NCBI RefSeq assembly: GCF_019802285.1
Contig: NZ_JAIEUJ010000001.1
Span: forward strand, 1 to 64,000
Length of the DNA stretch: 64,000 nt
Direction: 5' to 3'
Origin: Novilysobacter antarcticus
GTDB lineage: Bacteria > Pseudomonadota > Gammaproteobacteria > Xanthomonadales > Xanthomonadaceae
Positions 53,353-62,678 of this stretch are shown piece by piece. Position numbers and translations under genes: made by a program. The notes under the pieces are model-generated. The model was given only the letters and a program-made list of their open reading frames with translations. It searched no databases and had not been told where the DNA came from. Position 1 is the first letter of the stretch; every line of letters starts with the position of its first letter.

Positions 53353-54027
53353 ATGAAGTTTCCGTTTTCCAACGCCATTGCGATGAGATCCGCCACCATC
53401 GCGGTACTGACGGCATGTTCGCTGGCCGCCTGCGGTTACGCCGATCATGTCGATGTGACGGACGCTGTCACAACCATTCAGCCGGCCGCGAATGCGCTGC
53501 AGGCCGGCGCACATCCGATGGACACGGCTACGCCGGTCGCGGACGCCGGTGCGCCGACGCTGGAGGCAGCGATTTCGGGCCTGCGAGAGCCACGACCCGG
53601 GCTCTATACCGCAGGCCAGCCCGACGCCGCGGCATGGCAGGCGGCCGCCAGTGAAGGCGTCACCACGGTGATCAACCTGCGACCGGCTGCCGAGATGGGC
53701 GATCACGACGAAGCGGCCGAGGTCGCCGCGGCCGGGATGGTCTATCACCAGCTTCCCGTGGCCGGCGCAGGCGACATCACCATGGCCAACGCCACCGAAC
53801 TCAGACGCCTGATCGATGAGGCTGCCGGCCCGGTCCTGGTCCACTGCGCGTCCGGCAACCGCGTCGGTGCGTTGCTGGCGCTGGGCGAGGCCGAGAGCGG
53901 CGCTGTCCCCGCCGAGCAGGCTTTGGCCTTTGGTCGCAGCGCCGGACTGGGCAGTCTTGAGCCGCGCGTGCGCGAAGTGATCGAAAGCGCACGCGCGGAG
54001 GCCTGCAAGGCCGACGCCAGTTGCTGA
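53353..54027 (+). CDS. lipoprotein with DUF442/phosphatase-like (CX5R) domain
   Basis: The 224-residue protein has a lipoprotein signal with SLAAC (Cys27), a linker rich in Ala/Thr/Pro, and a dual-specificity-phosphatase-like domain (about 75-200): GLYTAGQPDAAAWQAAASEG, TTVINLRPAAEMG and the P-loop HCASGNRVG with Cys165 and Arg170. This is the TIGR01244/DUF442 type that is fused to the MBL hydrolase in Xylella Blh. Here it is separate and lipid-anchored, so it should act outside the cytoplasm. 73 bp separate it from trxC; it may be the last gene of the arm. Confidence 0.87.
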   Translation: MKFPFSNAIAMRSATIAVLTACSLAACGYADHVDVTDAVTTIQPAANALQAGAHPMDTATPVADAGAPTLEAAISGLREPRPGLYTAGQPDAAAWQAAASEGVTTVINLRPAAEMGDHDEAAEVAAAGMVYHQLPVAGAGDITMANATELRRLIDEAAGPVLVHCASGNRVGALLALGEAESGAVPAEQALAFGRSAGLGSLEPRVREVIESARAEACKADASC

Positions 54028-54037
54028 TCCGTTTCCC

Positions 54038-54053
54038 GTCAGCGCCGGCTGAC
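54038..54053. repeat. short inverted repeat after the DUF442 lipoprotein gene
   Basis: GTCAGC and GCTGAC form a 6-bp perfect stem, 11 bp after the stop. No T run follows; it could be a weak end of the rightward arm. Confidence 0.35.
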
Positions 54054-54140
54054 GTGACGCAAGCGCTGACATGTCGCCTGTGCAGTCGGGCAGCGGTGAC
54101 GGCGTGACCGTACTTCCGCCCGCAGGCGGGTTGTAGAAAC

Positions 54141-54977
54141 CTAGCGTTCCGCCGGATCGAAGATCTCGTTCAGTACGACGGCCAGCCGCGCACCACCCAG
54201 GCGCAGCTGCTGCTCTGCCACGGGCAGCCAGGACTGGACGTACTCGGCGCTGATCTTGCGGTTCTGCGGATAGAACCCCGGCTCGACGACGATCACGCAC
54301 GACTGCTCCGCCCATTTCGCGGCGCGCAGTGCGAGCGGATCGGTGACCAGTGCCGCTGCCTGTGGGTCCGCGGGCAGGGCGCGCAACCGCTCCAGGTAGC
54401 GCACGTCATCCAGTCTGGTCGTGCCCAGCAGGCCGCTGTCCCACAGCTGGTGCAGATTGCTGCCCTTGCCGTCGAGATTCACCTGATACGTGTTGCCGCC
54501 CTTGTCCTCCGCATGGCCCGCATGCAGCGGTTGGTGCACATCGCCGACAAAGTGCACCAGGAACTTCAGCGCCCGGGTCCGGCTGGCCATCGGCAGGCTC
54601 TCGTCTGCCAACAGCGCGGCCTGGGCCGGAATCGCCTCGACCACGCAACTGCCCTCGGGGCAGTCCCGAGGCTCATCAAAGACACACTGGTCGCCGCCGA
54701 TGTTGACGTAATGCCAGGCGGCGCTGAGCCGTCCCAGATCGGGGTCTGACGAGCGCAGGCGGTCGGCCCAGTTGGCGATGCCGGGCAGGGTGGGCTCCGG
54801 CTCGCCGTGCAGCAGCGGCTCGATCCGGGCCTGCGCCTGCGGAGTGAGCTGCTCCCAGGCCAGTTCGGCGACCAGGCGATGGCCTTGAGGACCCCATGCC
54901 GAGGCGACCGAGGGTGAAAGAAGAGCGAAGGCGAGGACGCCGTAGCAGATGGTGCGGAAAGCGGAGAATGGTTTCAT
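54141..54977 (-). CDS. secreted S1/P1 nuclease
   Basis: The 278-residue protein has a signal peptide (about 1-27) leading to a mature N-terminal Trp in WGPQGHRLVAELA, which is a zinc ligand in this family through its backbone and is well placed here. Further zinc-site segments are LPGIANWADRLRS, AWHYVNI and LVHFVGDVHQPLHAGHAEDKGGN. It should cut single-stranded DNA and RNA outside the cytoplasm. It faces gap across about 170 bp and is convergent with the sulfur-stress arm. Confidence 0.94.
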   Translation of the reverse strand: MKPFSAFRTICYGVLAFALLSPSVASAWGPQGHRLVAELAWEQLTPQAQARIEPLLHGEPEPTLPGIANWADRLRSSDPDLGRLSAAWHYVNIGGDQCVFDEPRDCPEGSCVVEAIPAQAALLADESLPMASRTRALKFLVHFVGDVHQPLHAGHAEDKGGNTYQVNLDGKGSNLHQLWDSGLLGTTRLDDVRYLERLRALPADPQAAALVTDPLALRAAKWAEQSCVIVVEPGFYPQNRKISAEYVQSWLPVAEQQLRLGGARLAVVLNEIFDPAER

Positions 54978-55030
54978 GGACGACAGGGTATCCGCACCGG
55001 GCAGGAAAGGACCTGCCGCAAGTTGGCTGA

Positions 55031-56149
<1,119 letters not shown>

Positions 56150-56175
56150 CCCGCACCATAACGGTTCTCGCAATT

Positions 56176-56206
56176 AAAAAGCCGGGCTTCGCGCCCGGCT
56201 TTTTTG
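56176..56206 (+). terminator. terminator after gap
   Basis: AAAAAGCCGGGC and GCCCGGCTTTTTT form a stem of seven G-C pairs with A-T flanks; it lies 27 bp after the gap stop. The symmetric A/T flanks could also stop the convergent fdxA transcript. Confidence 0.92.
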
Positions 56207-56316
56207 TGCTTGCAGAAACCCGCCTGCGGAAATGCGCGCGCATGGACCGGCGCACGCAGACCCGCGCGCACAGACCTGCGCGGCGACCTCAACGGAACAC
56301 GCCGTTTACTGCGTGG

Positions 56317-56643
56317 CTACTCGCGCTTCAACAAGGGGAGTTTGTTGGGCACGCCATCCCACTTCTCGGCGTCTTCCATCGGTGCGATCTTGCGGTCGAT
56401 CACCGGCCAAAGCGGCGCCAGTTCAGCGTTGATGGCGAGGAAGTGCTCCTGCCCGAGCGGCACATCGTCCTCGGGATAGATCGCGCCCACGGGGCATTCG
56501 TCCACGCACAGGGTGCAGTCGATGCATTCGTCCGGGTCGATGACAAGGAAGTTGGGTCCCTCGTGGAAACAGTCGACCGGGCATACCTCGACACAATCGG
56601 TATGTTTGCAGTTGATGCAGTTTTCAGTAACGACGTGGGTCAT
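56317..56643 (-). CDS. fdxA: seven-iron ferredoxin
   Basis: The 108-residue cytosolic electron carrier has cysteines for a 3Fe-4S cluster (C9, C17, C50 with C12/C21 nearby) and a 4Fe-4S cluster (CIDCTLC at 40-46 and C21), the layout of Azotobacter FdI-type FdxA. The long C-terminal segment after residue 60 is typical of the group. The ATG at 56643 begins [20 protein letters not shown]. Divergent from azurin, with a shared 140-bp region that holds an FNR-type box. Confidence 0.95.
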   Translation of the reverse strand: MTHVVTENCINCKHTDCVEVCPVDCFHEGPNFLVIDPDECIDCTLCVDECPVGAIYPEDDVPLGQEHFLAINAELAPLWPVIDRKIAPMEDAEKWDGVPNKLPLLKRE

Positions 56644-56706
56644 GGGGTGTTCCAATCGTATTGCTTCCGGCAGCGCCATTGTCTCGCGGATCGAACATCG
56701 CTGCCC

Positions 56707-56720
56707 CTGACATGGATCAA
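56707..56720. promoter_or_regulatory. FNR/ANR-type box before azurin
   Basis: The reverse strand reads TTGATCCATGTCAG, a near-consensus TTGAT-N4-GTCAA site. Its centre (56713.5) is 41.5 bp before the start predicted from the GACAAT -10 at 56743-56748, the spacing of class II FNR-activated promoters. It lies between azurin and fdxA. Confidence 0.65.
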
Positions 56721-56742
56721 GGCGATGGAGAGCCCGCGTACG

Positions 56743-56748
56743 GACAAT
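56743..56748 (+). promoter_or_regulatory. -10 box of the azurin promoter
   Basis: GACAAT lies 30 bp downstream of the FNR-type box centre and about 36 bp before the azurin ATG. A -35 match is absent, as expected for an activator-dependent promoter. Confidence 0.5.
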
Positions 56749-56783
56749 TGTCGCCATCACCCCACCATATGGAGTCAGTACCA

Positions 56784-57242
56784 ATGATCCGCAAGCTTTC
56801 CGCTGTTGCCCTGTTTGCCGTTGCCGGCGCGTTCGCCCTTCCGGCGATGGCTGCCGACTGCGCCGCCACGGTCGACAGCACCGACGCGATGCAGTTCACC
56901 ACCAAAAGCCTGGAAGTGCCCGCGTCCTGCAAGGAGTTCAAGGTCACCCTGAAGCACGTGGGCAAGCTGCCCAAGAACGTGATGGGCCACAACTTCGTGC
57001 TCAGCAAGCCCGCCGACGTCAACGGCGTCAACGCCGATGGCATGAAGGCCGGTGCCGACGCCAATTACGTCAAGGCCGGTGATTCGCGCGTCATCGCCGC
57101 CAGCAAGCTGATCGGGGGCGGCGAGTCGACCACCGTCACCATCCCGGTGGCCAAGCTCAAGGCGGGCGAGGACTACACCTACTTCTGCTCGTTCCCCGGC
57201 CACGCCGCGCTCATGAAGGGCACCTTGACTCTGGCCAAATAA
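56784..57242 (+). CDS. azu: azurin (blue copper protein)
   Basis: Azurin is a periplasmic electron carrier. The 152-residue precursor has a signal peptide ending at about AMA-AD. The copper ligands are all present: His69 in MGHNF, Cys135 in YFCSFPGH, His140 and Met144; Cys26 and Cys49 form the usual disulfide. TATGGAG lies 11 bases before the ATG. The FNR-type box upstream suggests induction at low oxygen, where azurin feeds cytochrome oxidases, nitrite reductase or peroxidases. A globin gene follows. Confidence 0.97.
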   Translation: MIRKLSAVALFAVAGAFALPAMAADCAATVDSTDAMQFTTKSLEVPASCKEFKVTLKHVGKLPKNVMGHNFVLSKPADVNGVNADGMKAGADANYVKAGDSRVIAASKLIGGGESTTVTIPVAKLKAGEDYTYFCSFPGHAALMKGTLTLAK

Positions 57243-57257
57243 GCCACCATCTGTGGG

Positions 57258-57284
57258 AAGGGCGGCCCTGGCGGTCGCCCTTTT
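57258..57284 (+). terminator. terminator-like hairpin after azurin
   Basis: AAGGGCG and CGCCCTT form the outer stem, followed by TT. It lies 16 bp after the azurin stop and 26 bp before the globin gene, so it may reduce read-through. Confidence 0.5.
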
Positions 57285-57309
57285 CCGCTTCAGGATCCAG
57301 GCACCGCTC

Positions 57310-57714
57310 ATGTCCCGCGACACCACCCAACTCACCGAGCAGCAGTTGTCCGATCTGGTCGATCGCTTCTACGACAGGATCCAGGTCCATCCGACGCTGG
57401 GGCCGGTGTTCAACGCCGCCGTGGACGACTGGCCGGCACACAAGCAACTGCTGACCTCGTTCTGGTCGTCGGTCGCGCTGGGCACGCGCAGCTATCGCGG
57501 GAATCCGATGGCGCAACACCGCGGCCACGACATCCACGCCGGCCATTTCGACGAGTGGCTGGTGCTGTGGCGCGAAACCGCCGATGAAGTCCTCGACGCC
57601 GAACACGCCGCCCTTGTCCACGAGTACGCCAAACGCATCGGCCGCAGCCTCAAATACGGGCTGGGACTGCAGGAAGGCGTGCGTTCGCTGGAGCTGCCGA
57701 TCGTCGGTGGTTGA
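57310..57714 (+). CDS. group III truncated hemoglobin
   Basis: The 134-residue protein matches the group III truncated globins (Campylobacter Ctb type): QLSDLVDRFYDRIQVHPTLG at the N-terminus, FWSSVALGTRSYRGNPM and the proximal heme His in HFDEWLVLWRETADEV. Roles proposed for the group include nitric oxide tolerance and oxygen handling at low oxygen. The position after azurin under an FNR-type box fits a microaerobic function. Confidence 0.92.
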   Translation: MSRDTTQLTEQQLSDLVDRFYDRIQVHPTLGPVFNAAVDDWPAHKQLLTSFWSSVALGTRSYRGNPMAQHRGHDIHAGHFDEWLVLWRETADEVLDAEHAALVHEYAKRIGRSLKYGLGLQEGVRSLELPIVGG

Positions 57715-57770
57715 GCGGTACTTGCTGCGGCTCGCGTTGCTGCAACGCCAAGGCAATCCCTGTGGTCCGC

Positions 57771-58202
57771 TCAGGCTTGTTTGCGGTCGGTTGGGCCAGG
57801 CCCGCTTTGATGCACCAGCGGTGGCACCGGCGTTGGCCGACCGTCGGGGTTCAGGGCGACCATCGTGAAGCGTCCGCGGGTCGCAAGCAGCGCTTCGCCC
57901 GTGTGCAGGTCCTCGCTATGCATCTCCACCTCGACCTGCAGTGACGTGCGTCCGGTCGCCACGATCCGCGCGACCAGTTGCACCAGTGCGCCCTGGTTGA
58001 CCGCGGTGTGGAAGTCGACCTGTTCGGAGCGTGCGGTCACCACCGTGCAGCGAGCGTAGCGGGAGGCGGCGATAAAGGCCGCCTTGTCCATCCATGCCAG
58101 TGCCTGGCCGCCGAACAGCGTGCCCAGATGGTTGGTGTGATCGGGGAAAACAATCTCGGTCATGCGCGCTTCGGTGGCGGGCATGGTCTGGCTGTCAGTC
58201 AT
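57771..58202 (-). CDS. acyl-CoA thioesterase, hotdog fold (YciA-like)
   Basis: The 143-residue protein is a single hotdog domain with MTEIVFPDHTNHLGTLFGG and ALAWMDKAAFIAASRYA, the hallmark of the YciA/BACH thioesterase group that hydrolyses acyl-CoAs. The conserved Asn-His-Gly context and the Asp in WMDKAA are present. Chain-length preference cannot be read. The ATG is at the first codon of similarity. Converges with the globin gene. Confidence 0.93.
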   Translation of the reverse strand: MTDSQTMPATEARMTEIVFPDHTNHLGTLFGGQALAWMDKAAFIAASRYARCTVVTARSEQVDFHTAVNQGALVQLVARIVATGRTSLQVEVEMHSEDLHTGEALLATRGRFTMVALNPDGRPTPVPPLVHQSGPGPTDRKQA

Positions 58203-58492
58203 TGGTATCCGGCCTCAGCTGCACGATCCACGGGAACGGCCCGTGACAAGCGCACCGCAGTGATGGGGGTGGCGGCATCCTTGCCGCCGATAGGGTCGGT
58301 CCGTCTCCCCCTGTGGACTCCGCCACTGGTCGATGACGTTCCTGTCATCCCGCGGCTCCCTGCCCGTACCGGCATTCCTTTCCCGGTCGGCACTTCCCTG
58401 TCGCCGATGACGGCCGCATCCCTGCAGCGCGTGCATTCTTGCATTCCGTCATGACTCTGGCATGACGCCCCTGGGTTGTACTGACGCAGGTC
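58203..58492. other. intergenic region between nrdB and the thioesterase gene
   Basis: This 290-bp stretch lies after nrdB and before the start of the thioesterase, both on the minus strand. A small hairpin (CACGGG/CCCGTG, 58229-58245) is the only structure seen. No gene with coding character was found. Confidence 0.4.
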
Positions 58493-59503
58493 TCAGAACG
58501 CCGCGTCGAACGCAACCTCGCCTTCCACACCGACCTGATAGGCCGACACGCGACGCTCGAAGAAGTTGGTCACTTCCTGGACGTCCTGCAGGTCCATGAA
58601 GCCGAACGGATTGGTCGCGCCGAAATGCCGCGGCATGCCCAACTGGCCCAGGCGCTGGTCGGCGCAATACTCCAGGTACTGGCGCATGTCCTTCAGTGAA
58701 AGCCCGGCAACGCCGCCCGACAGCGTGTCGCGGGCGAACTGCATCTCGCACTCCACCGCCTCGGTCAGCATCTGCACGACATCCCTCTGCAGGCCCTCAT
58801 CGAACAGCTCGGGCTCCTCCTTGCGGACCGTGTGGATGACTTCGAAGGCGAACGCCATATGGCAGCTCTCGTCGCGGAACACCCAGTTGGTGCCCGAAGC
58901 CAGCCCGTGCAGCAGTCCGCGCGAGCGCAGGTAATAGACGTAGGCGAACGCGCCAAAGAAGAACAGGCCCTCGATGCAGGCGGCGAAGCAGATCAGGTTG
59001 AGCAGGAACTGGCGGCGCTGCGCGCGGGTCTCGATGCGCTTGAGGTCCTGGATGGAATCAATCCACTTGAAGCAGAACTCGGCCTTGGCGCGGATGGAGG
59101 GGATGTTCTCCACCGCGGCAAACGCCTCGGTGCGTGCCTTGTCGTCGGGCAGGTAGGTGTCCAGCAGGGTGAGGTAGAACTGCACGTGCAGCGCCTCCTC
59201 GTAGAGCTGGCGCGACAGGTACATGCGTGCCTCTGGCGCGTTGATGTGCTGATAGAGGTTGAGCACCAGGTTGTTGGCGACGATCGAATCGCCGGTCGCG
59301 AAGAATGCGACCAGACGCTCCACCAGATGGCGCTCGGCCGGCCCGAGCTTGCCGCGCAGGTCGTTGAGGTCCAGCGAGAAGTCGACTTCCTCCACCGTCC
59401 AGGTGTTGCGGATCGCGTCGCGATACATCGCGTAGAACTGCGGGTAGCGCATCGGGCGCAGTGTGAGGTCGAAACCGGGGTCGAGCAGGTGTTGGGTGGT
59501 CAT
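58493..59503 (-). CDS. nrdB: class Ia ribonucleotide reductase, beta subunit
   Basis: NrdB houses the diiron-tyrosyl radical for NrdA. In the 336-residue protein the iron ligands are in FFATGDSIVANN (Asp), LYEEALHVQFY (Glu, His), CIEGLFF (Glu) and RDESCHMAFAFEV (Glu, His). The radical Tyr follows its His by four residues, as in E. coli Tyr122. The C-terminus ends VAFDAAF, likely the tail that docks on NrdA. It follows nrdA by 36 bp in one operon under the riboswitch. Confidence 0.96.
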   Translation of the reverse strand: MTTQHLLDPGFDLTLRPMRYPQFYAMYRDAIRNTWTVEEVDFSLDLNDLRGKLGPAERHLVERLVAFFATGDSIVANNLVLNLYQHINAPEARMYLSRQLYEEALHVQFYLTLLDTYLPDDKARTEAFAAVENIPSIRAKAEFCFKWIDSIQDLKRIETRAQRRQFLLNLICFAACIEGLFFFGAFAYVYYLRSRGLLHGLASGTNWVFRDESCHMAFAFEVIHTVRKEEPELFDEGLQRDVVQMLTEAVECEMQFARDTLSGGVAGLSLKDMRQYLEYCADQRLGQLGMPRHFGATNPFGFMDLQDVQEVTNFFERRVSAYQVGVEGEVAFDAAF

Positions 59504-59539
59504 GCGGATTCCTTGCAAATGCGGGACATGCGGTTGGGC

Positions 59540-62077
59540 CTACTGGCAGGACTCGCAGCTCTCGGGGTTTTCCAGCGAGCAGGCGATCGCGTCGGCGTCG
59601 GGCGTTGGCGCGGGCGCGGGCGCGCTGACGGTGGACTTGGCGATCCGGGTCGCCGGCCGGGAGCGCAGGTAGTAGGTCGTCTTCAGTCCCTTTTTCCACG
59701 CGTACATGTACATCGATGCCAGCTGGCCGATGTTCGGGCTCTCGATGAACAGGTTGAGCGACTGGCTCTGATCGATGAAGGCACCGCGATCGGCCGCCAT
59801 GTCGATCAGCGAGCGCATTGGCAGCTCCCAGGCGGTGCGATAGATCTGTCGCAGCGATTCGGGGATCGCCGTGATGCCCTGGATCGAACCGTCGGCCATC
59901 TTCACTGCGTCGCGCAGTTCGGCAGTCCACAGGCCCAGTGTCTTGAGCTCCTCGACCAGGTATTTATTGATCACCAGGAAGTCGCCGGACAGGGTTTCGC
60001 GCTTGAACAGGTTGGACACCTGCGGCTCGATGCACTCGTAGCAGCCGGCGATCGAAGCGATCGTTGCGGTCGGCGCGATCGCGATCAGCAGCGAGTTGCG
60101 CAGGCCGTGTTGGCGGATGCGCGTGCGCAGCTCGTCCCAGCGGGCCGGGTCGGTCGGTGTCACGTTCCAGGCTTCGAACTGCAGCTCGCCGACCGAGGCG
60201 CGGGTGTCGGCGAAGGACGGGTGCGGTGCCTGCTCCACGGCCAGCTCGCAGGAGGCGGACAGGGCGTGGAAGTAGATCTCCTCCGCGATCCGTCGGGACA
60301 GCGCGCGCGCCGGCTCGGAATCGAACGGCAGGCGGAGTTTGAAGAACACGTCCTGCAGCCCCATCGCGCCCAGTCCGACAGGACGCCACTTCAGGTTGGC
60401 GTGGCGCGCGGTGTCGATCGGGTAGAAGTTCAGGTCGATCACCCGGTCGAGCTGGCGCACGGCCAGGCGCACCGTTTCTGCGAGCTTGTCGAAGTCGAAG
60501 CGGGCCAGATCGCCGGCGCTGCCGTCCTCGATGTGGTGAGCGAGGTTGATGGAGCCCAGGTTGCAGACCGCGGTCTCGTCCTGCGAGGTGACCTCCAGGA
60601 TCTCGGTGCACAGGTTGGACAGGTGCACCACGTTGCCATCGCGCAGGGTCTGGTTGCAGGCGCGGTTGGACTTGTCCTTGAAGTTCATCCAGCCATTGCC
60701 GGTCTGGGCGAGGGTGCGAATCATGCGGGTGTACAGATCGCGCGCCTTGACCTGTCGCGTCGCCAGCCCTGCCGCTTCGGCGGCGCGGTAGGCCTGATCG
60801 AAGGCCTCGCCGAAAAGGTCGGTCAGCCGGGTGCCGTTGCGGGCCAGCACGGCGGGGTCGAACAGCGACCACATCGCATTGGCCTCGACCCGACGCATGA
60901 ACTCGTCCGGGATCCAGTTGGCGAGATTGAGGTTGTGGGTGCGGCGGGCGTCCTCGCCGGTGTTGTCACGCAGCTCCAGGAATTCCTCCACGTCGGCGTG
61001 CCACGGCTCCAGATACACGCAGGCCGCGCCCTTGCGCTTGCCGCCCTGGTTGACCGCCGCGACCGAGGCGTCCAGCGTTTTCAGCCATGGCACGATGCCG
61101 TTGCTCAGCCCGTTGGTGGAGCGTATGAGCGAGCCGCGCGAGCGCACACGGCTGTAGGACAGGCCGATGCCACCGCTGAATTTGCTCAACTTCGCCACGT
61201 CCATGTAGCGACGGTAGATCGCCTCCAGCGAGTCCTCCGGCGAGTCCAACAGGAAGCAGCTTGAGAGCTGCTCGTGGGTGGTGCCGGCATTGAACAGCGT
61301 CGGCGAACTGGGGATGTAGTCCAGCTGGGCCATGCGCCGGTACAGCGCCAACGCATCGGCGACGTCCTCGCTGAGCGCGCAGGCGATGCGCAGGAAGAAC
61401 TGCTGCGGTGTCTCGATGACGGTCCGCGCAGTGGGGTGGCGCAACAGGTAGCGGTCGTACACCGTGCGCATGCCGAAATAGTCGAAACGGGCGTTGAGGC
61501 CGTTGTCGATCGCGTCGTTGAGCTTGCGTGCGTTGGCCTGGACGAAGTCCATCAGGCGCTGGTTGATCAGGCCCAGATCAAAGCCGCGCTGGACCGACTG
61601 CGAGAATGCGTTGATGTCGATCGCCGCGACCTCTTTCTCGATCACGCCGGCGAGCAGGCGCGCGGCGAGACGGCCGTACTCGGGTTCCTCGGCGGTGAGC
61701 AGGGCGGCGGTGCGGATCGACAGCTCGTCCAGCTCGGATGTGGTCGCGCCGTCATACAGCCCGGAGATGGTGCGGGTGGCCACGCGCATCGGGTCGACCG
61801 CGTAAAGATCCTCGCTGCAGCGGGCAACCGCGCGCACGATCTTGTTGAGGTCCACCGGCTCGCGGCCGCCGTTGCGCTTGGTCACCTGCATGCTCATGGC
61901 GGTGGCTGGCGGGGTCAGCGAGAAGCCCGGTGAGGCATCCCTGTCGGCCTCCTGCCGCTCGGGCAGGCCGGAAGCCTCCTGGGCGCTGTGCGCGATGGGG
62001 TTGGCATCAACGGATGCGGCGCCGGAAACCCCGGCGTTGGGCTCCGCGAGTGCGGTGGCGTGGTCTGGCTGGGTCAT
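59540..62077 (-). CDS. nrdA: class Ia ribonucleotide reductase, alpha subunit
   Basis: NrdA reduces ribonucleoside diphosphates. The 845-residue protein has an ATP cone starting near 62 ([20 protein letters not shown]), the catalytic barrel with [17 protein letters not shown] and the radical-site LCTEI region (Cys and Glu), and a C-terminal cysteine pair CESC for re-reduction. An extra ~60-residue Ala/Pro/Ser-rich segment precedes the ATP cone. The ATG at 62077 is chosen because GGAG lies seven bases ahead; a start at 61897, without a ribosome site, would give the usual N-terminus. Expression is expected to depend on the upstream riboswitch. Confidence 0.94.
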   Translation of the reverse strand: MTQPDHATALAEPNAGVSGAASVDANPIAHSAQEASGLPERQEADRDASPGFSLTPPATAMSMQVTKRNGGREPVDLNKIVRAVARCSEDLYAVDPMRVATRTISGLYDGATTSELDELSIRTAALLTAEEPEYGRLAARLLAGVIEKEVAAIDINAFSQSVQRGFDLGLINQRLMDFVQANARKLNDAIDNGLNARFDYFGMRTVYDRYLLRHPTARTVIETPQQFFLRIACALSEDVADALALYRRMAQLDYIPSSPTLFNAGTTHEQLSSCFLLDSPEDSLEAIYRRYMDVAKLSKFSGGIGLSYSRVRSRGSLIRSTNGLSNGIVPWLKTLDASVAAVNQGGKRKGAACVYLEPWHADVEEFLELRDNTGEDARRTHNLNLANWIPDEFMRRVEANAMWSLFDPAVLARNGTRLTDLFGEAFDQAYRAAEAAGLATRQVKARDLYTRMIRTLAQTGNGWMNFKDKSNRACNQTLRDGNVVHLSNLCTEILEVTSQDETAVCNLGSINLAHHIEDGSAGDLARFDFDKLAETVRLAVRQLDRVIDLNFYPIDTARHANLKWRPVGLGAMGLQDVFFKLRLPFDSEPARALSRRIAEEIYFHALSASCELAVEQAPHPSFADTRASVGELQFEAWNVTPTDPARWDELRTRIRQHGLRNSLLIAIAPTATIASIAGCYECIEPQVSNLFKRETLSGDFLVINKYLVEELKTLGLWTAELRDAVKMADGSIQGITAIPESLRQIYRTAWELPMRSLIDMAADRGAFIDQSQSLNLFIESPNIGQLASMYMYAWKKGLKTTYYLRSRPATRIAKSTVSAPAPAPTPDADAIACSLENPESCESCQ

Positions 62078-62188
62078 TGAACAGCTCCGGTGCAGGGCGC
62101 ACGGTCGTCGCCCTTCCCTCGAAGGTCGACGCGCGGAAGCAGTCCACGACCCCGGCGCCGCGGACAGGCGGCGTCGGACGGCGCGGCC

Positions 62189-62204
62189 ATGCCCCCGCGG
62201 GCAT
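62189..62204. repeat. hairpin in the nrdAB leader
   Basis: ATGCCC and GGGCAT form a 6-bp perfect stem between the cobalamin aptamer and the nrdA start. No T run follows in the nrdA direction. It may be part of the expression platform. Confidence 0.35.
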
Positions 62205-62341
62205 CGGGTTTTCGGGCGGAGATATCGCGGTGTCGTGCGGCGCCAATCCGACGCGCGCCCACACGTCCTGTGGCCGTGTGACGACACCGGCCGTCTTCCC
62301 CCGAAGACTCGCAGGCCGGTCACCGCGCGGTGTGCTTCGCG

Positions 62342-62529
62342 CGGCTGTCGGCAGGTCTTCGGGCTCTGGACACGGACGGGCGGTAACAGCCCTTCCACCT
62401 ACTGGTCGTCGCTTCCCAAGGCAGGGCGCCCCAGTGCAATGACGACGTTCGTTTCCAATTACCGCTGCGGGGCAGCGCCGGATTCCCACCGGCTTCCCGT
62501 TTTAAGCCAACCGCGAGGTCGGCACCGAC
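62342..62529 (-). promoter_or_regulatory. cobalamin riboswitch upstream of nrdAB
   Basis: On the minus strand the hairpin GCCGGTGGGAATCCGGC (62477-62493) is followed by GCTGCCCCGC, and the B12-box AGCCCGAAGACCTGCCGA lies at 62348-62365. These are the core elements of the cobalamin aptamer in the right order and spacing. The RNA starts close to the predicted transcription start. About 265 bases separate the aptamer from the nrdA ATG and should contain the expression platform. Binding normally lowers expression of the downstream gene. Confidence 0.93.
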
Positions 62530-62531
62530 CG

Positions 62532-62547
62532 GCACAACATAGTGGGG
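62532..62547 (-). promoter_or_regulatory. NrdR-like box 2 (overlaps the -10)
   Basis: The minus-strand CCCCACTATGTTGTGC matches the 16-bp NrdR consensus at about 11 positions. It lies exactly 32 bp from box 1 and covers the -10 element of the nrdAB promoter. Confidence 0.55.
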
Positions 62548-62564
62548 GTTTGTCGATCCGTCAA
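62536..62564 (-). promoter_or_regulatory. nrdAB promoter
   Basis: On the minus strand TTGACG, a 17-bp spacer and TATGTT are placed so that transcription starts at about 62529, the 5' end of the riboswitch. Confidence 0.75.
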
Positions 62565-62579
62565 CACGATATGTGGGGT
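62564..62579 (-). promoter_or_regulatory. NrdR-like box 1 (upstream of the -35)
   Basis: The minus-strand ACCCCACATATCGTGT matches the 16-bp NrdR consensus (ACACWATATATWGTGT) at about 12 positions and touches the -35 of the nrdAB promoter. Paired NrdR boxes about three helical turns apart are the usual arrangement. Confidence 0.6.
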
Positions 62580-62678
62580 TTTTGTGCGGGCGCCCTGATC
62601 CTCATGCCCTTCCAATCGCCGCCTCGCCCCGCGACAATGCCGTCCTTCGCCAGCCGGCCTTCGCGCCAGGAGTCTTCC

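Noticed and set aside
58832-61264. An open frame of about 810 codons on the plus strand, opposite nrdB and nrdA
   Set aside because: It mirrors the codon pattern of the real genes in GC-rich DNA, spans two genes, and its protein is an Arg/Gln/Val-rich mix with no family motif.
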